Of a stretch of 64,000 nucleotides of DNA, positions 52,428 to 61,781 are shown piece after piece. Location: positions 1 through 64,000 of the forward strand of contig JANQFV010000021.1 in assembly GCA_028277645.1 (NCBI GenBank), written 5' to 3'. Numbering within the stretch: position 1 is the stretch's first letter; every line of letters begins with the position of its first letter. The DNA is from Phycisphaerae bacterium (GTDB lineage: Bacteria > Planctomycetota > Phycisphaerae > UBA1845 > Fen-1342). The notes below the pieces were generated by a model. The model ran no database searches. It worked only from the letters and a program-made list of their open reading frames with translations, and had not been told where the DNA came from. A program made the translations under genes and the position numbers.

Positions 52428-54305
52428 CTACTTATCCTCGACTTCCGGCAGCTTCATCTCGACGCGGACTACATCGCCTTCGTTAACCGTTTCCACGACG
52501 AGCCCGGAGCGGTGGAAGATCTTCAACATGCCGCTGTTTTCGACCAGCACGTACGCATGGAAGATCTGGATGCCGTTCTCGCGACCGATTTCGACCAGGC
52601 GGTTGAAGAAGTACGTGCCCAGGCCTTTGCGCTGCCAAGCATCGGCAACGGCGAAGGCGACTTCGGCGGACTGGCCCTCAGCGTCCATCATGTAGCGGCC
52701 TACGCCAACGACCTGCTCCTCACCCGGCTTGCCGCAGAGCCCGATCAGCGCCATCTCGCTACTGTAGTCCACCGTGCAGAACACCTGGAGCTTGCTGTGC
52801 GGCATGGACTTGAGGGCAGCGTGGTAACGGAGGTACTTCGTCTGCTCGCTGAAGTCGTAGAACATCTCCCGCATCATCGGTTCGTCGTCGGGCCGGATGG
52901 GTCTTACGAACACCTGCTCGCCCGAGCGCGCCGTGAACGTGTCCTCGTACTGCGACGGATACGGAACCTGCGCCGGCGGCATGATCTGATTGGGGTAGAC
53001 GATGCGGCGGCGTTTGGCGGCGTGCAGCAGCTCGGAGCGGAAATCGGGGTGCGCGATGCTGATGAGTGACATGGCGCGTTCGCGCATGGTCTTGCCGTGC
53101 AGGTAGGCGACGCCATACTCGGTGACGATGTAATGCGTGTCGCCGCGGGTCGTGATCACGCCGGCGCCTTCCTGGAGCGTTGCCATGATGCGTGAGCGGA
53201 GCCCGTCGGGCGTTTCGGCGGTGGATGGCATGGCGATGATCGGCTTGCCGTTTTTGGCCAGAGCCGCGCCGCGGATGAAGTCGGCGTGCCCGCCGATGCC
53301 GCTGTAGAGCAGTTGCCCGATCGAGTCGGCCACGACCTGTCCGGTCAGGTCGACCTCCAGAGCAGAGTTGATCGCGATCATGTTCTCGTGCCCACTGATC
53401 ACGACCGGGTTGTTCGTGTACTCGGAGGGGTGCATCTCGATCGACGGGTTGTCGTTCATGTACTCGAACAGTTCGTGGCTGCCCGCCGCGAAGCTGCCGA
53501 CGATCTTGCCCTGGTCGAGCGTCTTGTACTTGCCGGTGACGACACCCTGCTGCGCGAGCTTCAGCACACCGTCAGAGAACATCTCGGTGTGGATGCCGAG
53601 GTCGTTCTTGTCAGTGAGCATGGACGCGACCATATCCGGGATGCGGCCGATGCCGAGCTGAAGCGTGGCACCGTCGGGGATCAGTCGCGCGAGGTGCTGA
53701 GCAATCCGTGCGGTTACCTCGTCATGCTCGGGCTCGATGGGCCACTCGAGCAGCGGTTCGTCGTGCTCGACGATGAAATCGATATCCTTGACGTTCAGGA
53801 AGCAATCGCCGTGTGCGCGCGGCATGTGGTGATTCACTTGTGCGATGACGATGCGGGCGGACTCCACCGCTGACTTCGTGATATCGACGGACACGCCCAG
53901 GCTGCAATTCCCATACGCGTCCGGTGGGCTCACGGAGATCAACGCCACATCGATGCGGATGCGGTGTGATTTGAACAGGCCGGGCACCTGCGACAGAAAA
54001 ATTGGCGTGTAGTCGGCGCGGGCCTGGTTGACGGCGTCGCGCACAGCGTTGCCGATGAAGAAGGCGTTGGGACGGAAATTCTGTGCGTACTTCGGGTGCG
54101 CATAGGGCGCCACACCCAGCGTCAGCACGTGGACGACCTCGGTATCGGCTAGCCCGTCGCCGGCTTCGGCCATGACGCGGACGAGTTCCTGTGGCTCGCC
54201 GCAGGCTGAACCGATGAACACGCGATCGCCGGCGCGGATGTGACGGACCGCGTCGATCGGGTTGACGATCTTGTCGGGGCACAGATCACGCCACTTGTCG
54301 GACAT
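52428..54305 (-). CDS. Acetyl-CoA hydrolase/transferase fused to a GNAT domain
   Basis: The 625-residue protein. Residues 1-445 are a class I CoA-transferase/acetyl-CoA hydrolase with LGIGRIPDMVASML and GIHTEMFSDGV, the region around the CoA-thioester Glu, and SGIGGHADFIRGA. From about residue 460 a GNAT acetyltransferase domain follows (VRPIRPDDEPMMREMF, VGRYMMDAEG, QRKGLGTYFFNRLVEIG). Such fusions are known in Proteobacteria. It may transfer CoA between acetyl and other acyls while the GNAT domain acetylates a protein. It is 6 bp after the acyl-CoA synthetase gene in one operon. Confidence 0.92.
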   Translation of the reverse strand: MSDKWRDLCPDKIVNPIDAVRHIRAGDRVFIGSACGEPQELVRVMAEAGDGLADTEVVHVLTLGVAPYAHPKYAQNFRPNAFFIGNAVRDAVNQARADYTPIFLSQVPGLFKSHRIRIDVALISVSPPDAYGNCSLGVSVDITKSAVESARIVIAQVNHHMPRAHGDCFLNVKDIDFIVEHDEPLLEWPIEPEHDEVTARIAQHLARLIPDGATLQLGIGRIPDMVASMLTDKNDLGIHTEMFSDGVLKLAQQGVVTGKYKTLDQGKIVGSFAAGSHELFEYMNDNPSIEMHPSEYTNNPVVISGHENMIAINSALEVDLTGQVVADSIGQLLYSGIGGHADFIRGAALAKNGKPIIAMPSTAETPDGLRSRIMATLQEGAGVITTRGDTHYIVTEYGVAYLHGKTMRERAMSLISIAHPDFRSELLHAAKRRRIVYPNQIMPPAQVPYPSQYEDTFTARSGEQVFVRPIRPDDEPMMREMFYDFSEQTKYLRYHAALKSMPHSKLQVFCTVDYSSEMALIGLCGKPGEEQVVGVGRYMMDAEGQSAEVAFAVADAWQRKGLGTYFFNRLVEIGRENGIQIFHAYVLVENSGMLKIFHRSGLVVETVNEGDVVRVEMKLPEVEDK

Positions 54306-54311
54306 AGCGCT

Positions 54312-56471
54312 CTACTCCGTAAGGATGATGCGGGCGTCGGCGACCATGGCGCCTTCGCCGGTCGGATAGACGATCAGGGGATTGACGTCGAGCTCCTTGA
54401 TGCGCGGGTTTTCAGTTACGAGCTGCGACAAGCGCAGGAGGCATTCCGATACGGATTCGACGTCCGACGGCTGCTCGCCGCGCACGCCTTCGAGCAGCTT
54501 GTACGAGCGGATGTCGCGGATCATTTCGGTTGCGACGTTTTCGCGGATTGGTGCGAGTCGGAACGCCACGTCCTTCAGCGCTTCGGTGTAGATGCCGCCC
54601 AGGCCGAACATCAGCAGCGGCCCCATCCGCGGGTCGCGCGACATGCCGAGGATGATCTCCTTGCCCGGCGGGAGCATTTTCTGGACCAGCACGCCCCAGA
54701 TCTCGACGTCCTCGCCCGTTTTCTCGCGTACTGACGCGATCATCTCGTTGTACGCCGTGCGCACTTCGTCTTCGGTTTGCAGCTTCAAGCGAACGCCGCC
54801 GACGTCAGTCTTGTGCAGGATCTTCGGCCCCGAGATCTTCATGACGACCGGGAAGCCGATCTCGGCGGCGGAACTGGCGGCTTCATCTGCACTCGTAGCC
54901 AATGCGTACGGCACAATGGGGAACCCGTAGTGACGGAAGACTTCCAGCGCCTTGAGCTCGACAAGATGATCGCGACCGGCGGCGAGTTCTTCATCGAAGA
55001 TCTTCGTGACGGCGGCGTGGCCCACTTCGTAAGAGCGGTACGGCAGCAGCGGATGACGCGTCCACTCAGCGAAGCGGCATTTGGCGGCCATCGCCCGCAT
55101 CGCGTCTTCGGGAAAATTGAAGCTGGGGACGCCGTGGCTGCGGAGAATCCGGACGCCCTGCGACACGTCGACCAGGCCCATCATGCAGCCCACGATCGGC
55201 TTACCGCAGAAATTCTTGGTGTCGCAGATCACGTCGGCGATCTCGTTCATGTCGGTCATAGTCTGCGGCGTGACGATGACCATGAGCTGGTCGACGTTTT
55301 CGTCGGCCGAGACGGCGTCCAGGGCTACGCGATAGCGGTCGTGTTTCGCGTCTCCGATCACGTCCACCGGATTCTTGACGCTGGCAGTCGCGGGAAGCTG
55401 GTAGCGCAATGACTTGAGCGTGTATTCCTGGAAGCGGGGCAGCAACATCCCCGAGCGAATGCACGCGTCGGTGGCCATGATGCCCGGACCCCCGGCGTTG
55501 GTGACGACACCCGTGCGCCAGCCGCCGGGCAGTTTGGGATCGACGAACACTTCGGCACAGTCGAACAGCTCCTTGACCGAATCGACACGCAGCACGCCGG
55601 CTTGGGCCAGGGCCGCGTCGTAGATTTCATCCGAGCCGGCGAGCGAGCCGGTGTGCGACGCCGCGGCGGCAGCACCTTCCTGTGTGCGGCCGGTCTTGAT
55701 GGCCAGGATGGGCTTGGCGTTCGGCCCGTGCGTGATGCGCTCGCAGGTCTGGATGAACTCCGGGCCGTGCGAGAGCTCCTCCACATACATTAGAATCGCC
55801 TTGGTGTTCGGATCGCCGGCAAGTGCCAGCAGGAGATCCGTCTCCTTCACCGCGACCTTGTTGCCGAAACTCACGAAGCGCGAGAAGCCGATGCCCACGC
55901 CCTTCGCATAATCGAGCAACGCCGTACACAAAGCTCCGCTCTGCGATATCAAACCGAACGGACCAGCGGTCGGCATGTCGCGGGCGAACGTGGCGTTCAT
56001 TCGCACGGTCGAGGCGGCGTTGATCACGCCCAGGCAGTTCGGACCGACGATTGTCAGGTCTCGCTCAGTCGCCAGGTCCCGTAAGGCGTTTTCGCGCTGG
56101 ACACCCTCGCCACCGATCTCCTTGAAGCCGGCGGAAATCACGACGAAGTGGTGCGTCCCACGCTCGGCGCACGCCTCGACGATGCCGTGAATGTGCGGCG
56201 CCGGCACAACCAGGACGGCAAGGTCGATCGGCTCGTCGATCGCGTTGATGTTCGGGACGCAGCGATTGCCCAGAATGCTGCGGGCCTTGGGGTTCACGGG
56301 ATACACGACGCCGGTGTAGCCGCCCATGACCAGGTTGGTCATGATCGCGTTGCCGACCGAGCCGCTGGTCCGCGACGCGCCGATCACAGCGATCGACTGC
56401 GGTGCGAAGAGCGGTTCCAGATCTACGGCTGGTGCCGTTGTGAGGGCGTCGTCTGAGACGGTCTGGGGCAT
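54312..56471 (-). CDS. Acyl/acetyl-CoA synthetase (ADP-forming), fused alpha-beta
   Basis: The 719-residue protein has the alpha subunit (CoA-binding Rossmann, IAVIGASRTSGSVGN near residue 23, then succinyl-CoA-synthetase-like domains with the active-site His region) and the beta subunit ATP-grasp (from about residue 490, FPVVMKISGPKILHKTDVGGV). It interconverts acetyl-CoA + ADP + Pi with acetate + ATP. Start ATG 56471 with GGAG; the upstream frame is unlike the family. No GNAT domain here; that is on the next gene. With PFOR it gives a route pyruvate to acetate with ATP gain. Confidence 0.92.
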   Translation of the reverse strand: MPQTVSDDALTTAPAVDLEPLFAPQSIAVIGASRTSGSVGNAIMTNLVMGGYTGVVYPVNPKARSILGNRCVPNINAIDEPIDLAVLVVPAPHIHGIVEACAERGTHHFVVISAGFKEIGGEGVQRENALRDLATERDLTIVGPNCLGVINAASTVRMNATFARDMPTAGPFGLISQSGALCTALLDYAKGVGIGFSRFVSFGNKVAVKETDLLLALAGDPNTKAILMYVEELSHGPEFIQTCERITHGPNAKPILAIKTGRTQEGAAAAASHTGSLAGSDEIYDAALAQAGVLRVDSVKELFDCAEVFVDPKLPGGWRTGVVTNAGGPGIMATDACIRSGMLLPRFQEYTLKSLRYQLPATASVKNPVDVIGDAKHDRYRVALDAVSADENVDQLMVIVTPQTMTDMNEIADVICDTKNFCGKPIVGCMMGLVDVSQGVRILRSHGVPSFNFPEDAMRAMAAKCRFAEWTRHPLLPYRSYEVGHAAVTKIFDEELAAGRDHLVELKALEVFRHYGFPIVPYALATSADEAASSAAEIGFPVVMKISGPKILHKTDVGGVRLKLQTEDEVRTAYNEMIASVREKTGEDVEIWGVLVQKMLPPGKEIILGMSRDPRMGPLLMFGLGGIYTEALKDVAFRLAPIRENVATEMIRDIRSYKLLEGVRGEQPSDVESVSECLLRLSQLVTENPRIKELDVNPLIVYPTGEGAMVADARIILTE

Positions 56472-56683
56472 AGCACGCAACTCCGTTGGGGAATCTGCCA
56501 CACACTGTTCGAACGCGGGGCGCCACTCATGATCGCCAGCGGCCGTGGGCAGCGCCTGCGGCATTGCAAGTGTGTCCCGGCGTGATCCCATGGAGGAATC
56601 ACATGGGACGCTGCTGCGGAGGTGCAATAGGCGTACCAAACCAATCGAGGGACGCCCACGCAGCGCAAATGGTCAGCAGCGAA

Positions 56684-58111
56684 TCAACTTGCCGCAGTCA
56701 CGCCGGCATCTGACGTAGCGGCCGGGTCCATTCGATCGTCCAGTAGCCGGTACGTCCACAGCACGATCATGATCGCCCAGGCCAATAGAGCGGCCGCGAC
56801 AATTTGGTGCAGCGTGGTGATTGTGACGTCCAGTGCCGTGGGCCGGCGATCGAGTGAGTCGTCGCCACTGACGATCAGCGCGACGATCCCCAGCGTTAGT
56901 TGGACGGCGATCAGGACCAACATGCTGAGCCCCAGTTGGCGGAAGACGGGCATGCGTCGATACAGGCCCCAGACGCGCACGCCGACCGCGACGGACAGCA
57001 GCGTGACAAAGACCGCCATCGTGATGTGGAGCGTTAGCGCCCACTGGCCGGACTCGATCAATTCCGCCGGGTTGGCGTTCAGGCCGTAGCGGTCCGTGAA
57101 CATGTGCAGTGCCCAGGTGAAGTGCCGTACCAGTGCTCCCAGCACGAGCTGGACGATCAGCGCGATGATGAGTGTGATGCCGAATACGCGGTCGGTGCTG
57201 ACCGCCGGCGCGGGCAGGTGCGTCATGGCCTGCTTCCAGGCACGCGAGCGCAATACTGCGACCACAATCAACCCGCCGAACACCACCTGTCCGAAGACGC
57301 CGTGAATGATCGCGAGCACGATGCTGGGTGCCGTGTGCTCCAGCTCGGTGCTAAAGGTAAAGCGACCGGTGACGCGCAGGCCGCCGAGAATACCCTGGAC
57401 AATGACCATGCCGAGGACGAACCAAGTCACCGTGCGAAGCAGGTTGTTGCGGTCGGTGAACTGGACGTGAAACGCCAGCACAAGCGTGGTCAATCCGACG
57501 AGTGAGCCCAGCAGGCGGTGGGCATGCTCCAGATATACGCCGCCGGTCATGCGGGCCAGCGGGTAGAGGAACATGTTGTAGCCTTCGGTGTTGGGCCAGT
57601 CGACGACGGCCAAGCCCTCGTCGAAGCCGGTGACCAAGCCGCCCGCACCGAGCAGAACGAATGTCGCGACGCTCGCGATTGCGGGGAACAGGCCGGGCCA
57701 ATCAAGCTCATGCGTGTCGTCGCCGCGGATCGTGCGACCGAATGACGCGCCGAGCACGCCGAGTACCACGCCGACCAGCAGCGTGCCTGGTACCCACAGC
57801 AGCGCGCCGGACTTGATCTCGTTCGGTGTGTCGCCGCTGATCATGCTGCCGACGATGAGCAGGTTGAGCAGACCGGTGATCAGCCCGGCCAGCGCCGCGG
57901 TGCGCAGACCGTCCGCGGCGTAGCGTCCCGCGATAATGCCACCGACGAGTTGACACGCGATCAACAGCGCGAAGAGCAGTGGGGCGGGGACGGCGTCGCC
58001 GAAAAGGCGGCAGAAGTAGCCGACAGTCCACATCGCGACGGTCGTTCCGAAGCCGATCGCGAGCACCGCGCCACGCGGGCGTGATGAAGGTTGGGCAGTG
58101 CTGTACGGCAC
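56684..58111 (-). CDS. COX15/CtaA family heme A synthase with N-terminal membrane extension
   Basis: A 475-residue integral membrane protein. The CtaA core occupies about residues 150-460 with eight TMs and the expected His residues: EHAHRLLGS, LAIIHGVFGQ, LTLHITMAVF and TTLHQIVAAALL. CtaA oxidises heme O to heme A for cytochrome oxidase. The first 150 residues add about four TMs (starting at LAIGFGTTVAMW) not found in classical CtaA. The start appears to be GTG 58111 with no clear RBS, so it is uncertain. No cytochrome oxidase genes are next to it. Confidence 0.88.
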   Translation of the reverse strand: MPYSTAQPSSRPRGAVLAIGFGTTVAMWTVGYFCRLFGDAVPAPLLFALLIACQLVGGIIAGRYAADGLRTAALAGLITGLLNLLIVGSMISGDTPNEIKSGALLWVPGTLLVGVVLGVLGASFGRTIRGDDTHELDWPGLFPAIASVATFVLLGAGGLVTGFDEGLAVVDWPNTEGYNMFLYPLARMTGGVYLEHAHRLLGSLVGLTTLVLAFHVQFTDRNNLLRTVTWFVLGMVIVQGILGGLRVTGRFTFSTELEHTAPSIVLAIIHGVFGQVVFGGLIVVAVLRSRAWKQAMTHLPAPAVSTDRVFGITLIIALIVQLVLGALVRHFTWALHMFTDRYGLNANPAELIESGQWALTLHITMAVFVTLLSVAVGVRVWGLYRRMPVFRQLGLSMLVLIAVQLTLGIVALIVSGDDSLDRRPTALDVTITTLHQIVAAALLAWAIMIVLWTYRLLDDRMDPAATSDAGVTAAS

Positions 58112-58247
58112 GGCGTCGATAGCAGGGCTCCGGCTACGGGGTCAGTCGATGGATAATCGGGGAAGAATAGCCGCGCGCAGTTATACCCGCCAGCGCGGGG
58201 TACGTGGCTTCGCGGTATTCAACAATCGGGTGTGGCGGTGTTACGGA

Positions 58248-58502
58248 TCAGGGGACGTTTACGACGCCGGTGATTTCGGGGATCTGCTCGCGGAGATTGC
58301 GCTCCACCCCGGCCTGCAGCGTCATGGCGGCGTGCGGGCATCCGCGGCAGGCGCCCTTCAAGCGCACCTGCGCGATCTTGTCGTCGGTGAGACCGAGGAA
58401 TTCGATGTCGCCCCCGTCCGCCTGTATGTAGGGCCGCAGGGCGTCGATCACTTCGCGGGCGCGCTCGTCAAGGGACGAACCGGGATTCGGTGCTTCAGCC
58501 AT
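58248..58502 (-). CDS. NifU C-terminal domain protein
   Basis: An 84-residue NifU C-terminal-like (Nfu) protein that carries Fe-S clusters to target enzymes. The core VIDALRPYIQADGGDIEF and the cluster-binding CRGCPHA (CxxC, residues 52-55) are intact. The length is typical of the stand-alone form. GGAG precedes ATG 58502. It lies between heme A synthase and the glycosyltransferase, all on the minus strand with gaps of about 140 bp, so it is probably separately expressed. It would serve Fe-S enzymes such as PFOR. Confidence 0.93.
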   Translation of the reverse strand: MAEAPNPGSSLDERAREVIDALRPYIQADGGDIEFLGLTDDKIAQVRLKGACRGCPHAAMTLQAGVERNLREQIPEITGVVNVP

Positions 58503-58647
58503 GGGGAGCGACTCCTCAAACCCAGCGCATTCTGGACCACGTCAACCCAACACACCTCGGTCGGACCGTATTTGAGGATAGCGAGTGGTCGGCCTGCTCG
58601 CAAAAAGAAATGTCGGTCCGGGAATACTCGTTCTCCGAACGGCAGAC

Positions 58648-60336
58648 TCAGGCGTCTGCAACGATCTGGAGGATGCGCTCGCTCACGTCGTGGACCCATT
58701 TTCGGCCGTTGTGATCTGTTTCATAACGCTCGCGCAGTTGCCGGCCGAGCTGCTCGCGGGCGTCGTCGTCAGTGATCAGCTCCCTCAGGCGCGCGGCGTA
58801 GGCTTCGTCGGTCGCGGGATTCACGGCGTGCTCGCCCAGGTACTTGTGCCCGGCTGCCGCCAAGCTGGTGTTGTCCACCATCATGCCGACGACGGGCTTC
58901 GACGCGGCCGCCGCTTCGCACACGGCGATGCCACCGCCTGCGGGATACTCGTTGAGATAAACATCGAACGTCTTCGTCCAACGTCCTGCCTCGCGCGTCG
59001 ATCCGGCGAAGCGGACGCGCGGACGCGGGCCGCCGCAGAGGTCCTGGCCGAACGCCTGCACCTGCGGCTCGAACGAACCCGGGCCGACCACGATGTAGGT
59101 GCTGTTCGGGCACGCCCGCAGGACGGACGCGACCGTCTGGCAGAAGCGCGGGCTCATGCGCTTGCCGAGGTGGTTTCCAATCGTGCCCAGGATGACGTGG
59201 TTCTCGGGGACGTTCAGTTGCGCACGCGCGTACGGCTCGAGCTGGTCGAGGTGCGACATATCCACGCCGCCGAACGGCGAAGTGCCGTACGGAATTCCGC
59301 GTTCGCGACAGAGGAACGCGAGCTCCTCCATAGACTCGGCGTACTCGAAGAACTGGTAATCGACCTGCGGACAGTGCAGCGGAATGCCCATGCCATAGTC
59401 CACCTGCCACGGCGCACACTGCCAGGCGCACAGCATCCAATCCACTGGCGTCGCGAGCGAGCCGTGGAACCAGGCGACGTCGATATCGAGCTCTGCCAAT
59501 TGCTGGTGCAGGTCGGCGGCGGCGGCGAGCAAGTTGCGGCGATTGCGCGGCATGATGACCGGAATGCCGAGCTTCTGCTGAATGTACTGAATCCGTCGCG
59601 GACCGCGCTCGGTGGAGTAGCCCGCGTGGAACGGCTGCACGACGTGCTCCTGCATCTGGGCGAGCGACTCGGTCACGACGAGGTACGTCTCGAACTGCGC
59701 CTGATCCATGTGCGTCAGGGCGGTGTTCATGACGCGCGAGGTCGAGTGATCGCCGTCGACCAGTTGCGCGGTGACGTGCGCCAGACGCAAACGGCCGTCC
59801 GCGCGTGAGCGACGCTGTTTACGGACGGCGGGGCGGATGCCGATCTGCCGGGCCGCGCGCGGTGCGACCAGCGCGTAGCAGTCGACCATGCGGCGAATAT
59901 CGGCCGGTGTGCCAAGCCGGCGGGCGCCGTGCTGGAAGTCCCAGGTCGCTGCCCCCATCGCATAGAGCAACGCCGGCAGGAACTCGTCGCGACGTCCTGC
60001 GTGTTCGGCGGCGCTCAACCACAGATCGAACGCCAGGCCGGTGTTGCCGACTTTCGCCGCACTCTCGACGGCCTCGATGAGTACGCGTGGGTGTCTGAAC
60101 TCCAGGTCGTCGCAGGCCTCCCGCAGCAGCCGGGCGGAGTCGTGCTGAGCCTGCCGGAGCAGCAGGTGCGCCGCGAACCGCTTGGCAGCGCCGCGCGTGC
60201 CGCGATCGCTGCTGTGTACCAGCGCGTGCAGCTCGTTCTGATCGATTGGCTGACCTTGTTCAGCCTGCCGGGTCAGCACGTTGAGTCGCTCGGCCGGCGT
60301 GGCAGCATTGGCGGCGTTCTGGGTGGCGGACTGCAT
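58648..60336 (-). CDS. Glycosyltransferase (GT-B), O-GlcNAc-transferase/SPINDLY-like
   Basis: A 562-residue cytoplasmic protein. Residues 1-170 are helical repeats, possibly degenerate TPRs. From about residue 180 a GT-B glycosyltransferase follows (RLRLAHVTAQLVDGDHSTSRV, HVILGTIGNHLGKRMSP), with the C-terminal nucleotide-sugar site VRFAGSTREAGRWTKTF and EYPAGGGIAVCEAAAASKPVVG. This layout recalls O-GlcNAc transferase-like enzymes, but the family assignment is loose. Start ATG 60336 with AAGGTG upstream. It is divergent from the epimerase gene; the two may cooperate in glycan assembly. Confidence 0.8.
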   Translation of the reverse strand: MQSATQNAANAATPAERLNVLTRQAEQGQPIDQNELHALVHSSDRGTRGAAKRFAAHLLLRQAQHDSARLLREACDDLEFRHPRVLIEAVESAAKVGNTGLAFDLWLSAAEHAGRRDEFLPALLYAMGAATWDFQHGARRLGTPADIRRMVDCYALVAPRAARQIGIRPAVRKQRRSRADGRLRLAHVTAQLVDGDHSTSRVMNTALTHMDQAQFETYLVVTESLAQMQEHVVQPFHAGYSTERGPRRIQYIQQKLGIPVIMPRNRRNLLAAAADLHQQLAELDIDVAWFHGSLATPVDWMLCAWQCAPWQVDYGMGIPLHCPQVDYQFFEYAESMEELAFLCRERGIPYGTSPFGGVDMSHLDQLEPYARAQLNVPENHVILGTIGNHLGKRMSPRFCQTVASVLRACPNSTYIVVGPGSFEPQVQAFGQDLCGGPRPRVRFAGSTREAGRWTKTFDVYLNEYPAGGGIAVCEAAAASKPVVGMMVDNTSLAAAGHKYLGEHAVNPATDEAYAARLRELITDDDAREQLGRQLRERYETDHNGRKWVHDVSERILQIVADA

Positions 60337-60563
60337 GGGGCACCTTCGGCGCAGGGGAACGGGGCCTGTGGAGACACAGATCATCTCATCGGCGGTCGCC
60401 GCGATCCGAGCGGCAGGTGGCGACGCAGCAGCGCAATAGTGGCTCGCCAACTCACGGCCGCGCACGGGCCACGTCGATGGACGCAATGTGGCGTCGTACG
60501 TCGCCGACGCGTAGGCCGCGCGCTCGATGCGGGACGGCCCGGGTCTCAAGGACGAGGTGTGCC

Positions 60564-61592
60564 GTGCAGTCGATTCTGATTACCGGCGGGGCGGGTTTTA
60601 TCGGGTCCAACTTCGTCGACTACCTGCGGAAGTGTCGGCCCGGCGTCGAGATTCACGTGCTCGACGCGCTGACCTACGCCGGCGATCCGGACAATCTCTC
60701 ACCGCGGATCATGGACTACCCGGACTTCCACTTCTGGTACGGCAATGTGTGCAACGCGGATCTGGTCGACCGCGTCATGCAGCAGGTGGACACCGTGATT
60801 CACTTCGCGGCCGAGTCACACGTCGCCCGCAGCATCTTCGACAACGCTGTCTTCTTCCAGACCGACGTGATGGGCACGCAGGTCATCGCGAATCAGGTGC
60901 TCAAGCACCGTCGACGCATCCGCCGGTTCGTGCATATTTCCACGTCGGAGGTGTATGGCACTGCCTTGGCGCCGGTGATGGACGAGAATCATCCGCTGAA
61001 CCCGCTGACGCCGTACGCATCTGCCAAGTGCGGGGCTGATCGGCTGGTGTATTCGTACTGGAAGACGTACGACATTCCCGCGGTAATCATCCGGCCGTTC
61101 AACCAGTACGGCCCGCACCAGCACCTCGAAAAGTGTGTGCCGCGGTTCATCACGGCGGCGCTGGAGGACGAGCCGCTGACGATTCACGGCGACGGCTCCG
61201 CTGCGCGGGACTGGGTCTACGTGCGTGATACGTGTGCCGCGCTGCTGGCGGTTCTGGAAGCGCCGCTGGATGACGTGCTCGGGCAGGTGATCAACCTCGG
61301 CACCGGGTCGGCGGTGAGCGTGGCCCAGATCGCACAGACGATCCTGGAACTGACCAGTCACGACGAATCGCTCATGCAGACCGTGCCAGACCGGCCCGGC
61401 CAGGTGCAGCGGCATATCAGCTCGACTGAGAAGGCGGCTCGCCTGCTCGGCTGGCGAGCCCGTACCGACATCGAGACCGGCCTCGAACGCACGCTCGCCT
61501 GGTATCGCGAGAACGAGGACTGGTGGCGCCGCCGCATGTGGATGCGCAACGTCGAGCTCACGATGGCCGACGGCAGCAAGGTGCTGCACTAG
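60564..61592 (+). CDS. NAD-dependent nucleotide-sugar epimerase/dehydratase
   Basis: A 342-residue extended SDR. The Rossmann motif LITGGAGFIGSNFVDYL starts at residue 4, VIHFAAESHVARSI is at about residue 75, STSEVYGTAL near 118, and the catalytic Tyr-Lys in YASAKCGADRL near 145. The closest flavour is dTDP-glucose 4,6-dehydratase (AESHVARSI, TSEVYG), but the catalytic Asp-Glu pair is not obvious, so epimerase or UDP-glucose type remains possible. Start GTG 60564 behind GAGGTG. Divergent from the glycosyltransferase. Confidence 0.88.
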   Translation: MQSILITGGAGFIGSNFVDYLRKCRPGVEIHVLDALTYAGDPDNLSPRIMDYPDFHFWYGNVCNADLVDRVMQQVDTVIHFAAESHVARSIFDNAVFFQTDVMGTQVIANQVLKHRRRIRRFVHISTSEVYGTALAPVMDENHPLNPLTPYASAKCGADRLVYSYWKTYDIPAVIIRPFNQYGPHQHLEKCVPRFITAALEDEPLTIHGDGSAARDWVYVRDTCAALLAVLEAPLDDVLGQVINLGTGSAVSVAQIAQTILELTSHDESLMQTVPDRPGQVQRHISSTEKAARLLGWRARTDIETGLERTLAWYRENEDWWRRRMWMRNVELTMADGSKVLH

Positions 61593-61613
61593 CGATCTGG
61601 GGGAAGCGTCACC

Positions 61614-61690
61614 TGTGCCACTGCTACTTGGGCAGTGGCATAGCGGAAAGGGCGCAGCGCGGGAATTACCACTGCTCAAGAGTAGTGGCA
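61614..61690. repeat. Two palindromes of the CCACTGC / GCAGTGG family
   Basis: TGTGCCACTGCT-n6-GCAGTGGCA (61614-61641) and a second imperfect copy CCACTGCTCAAGAGTAGTGG (61669-61688), separated by 28 bases. They lie in the 190-bp gap after the epimerase stop. The duplication makes an interspersed repeat more likely than a terminator. Confidence 0.65.
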
Positions 61691-61781
61691 CAGCGGGGGA
61701 TTCCCCACGACCCGCCAATCTCGCCTACAATCCCCCGACCTGTATGACCCCGAAACGTTTAGCGGATTGGTGAGGAACGTC

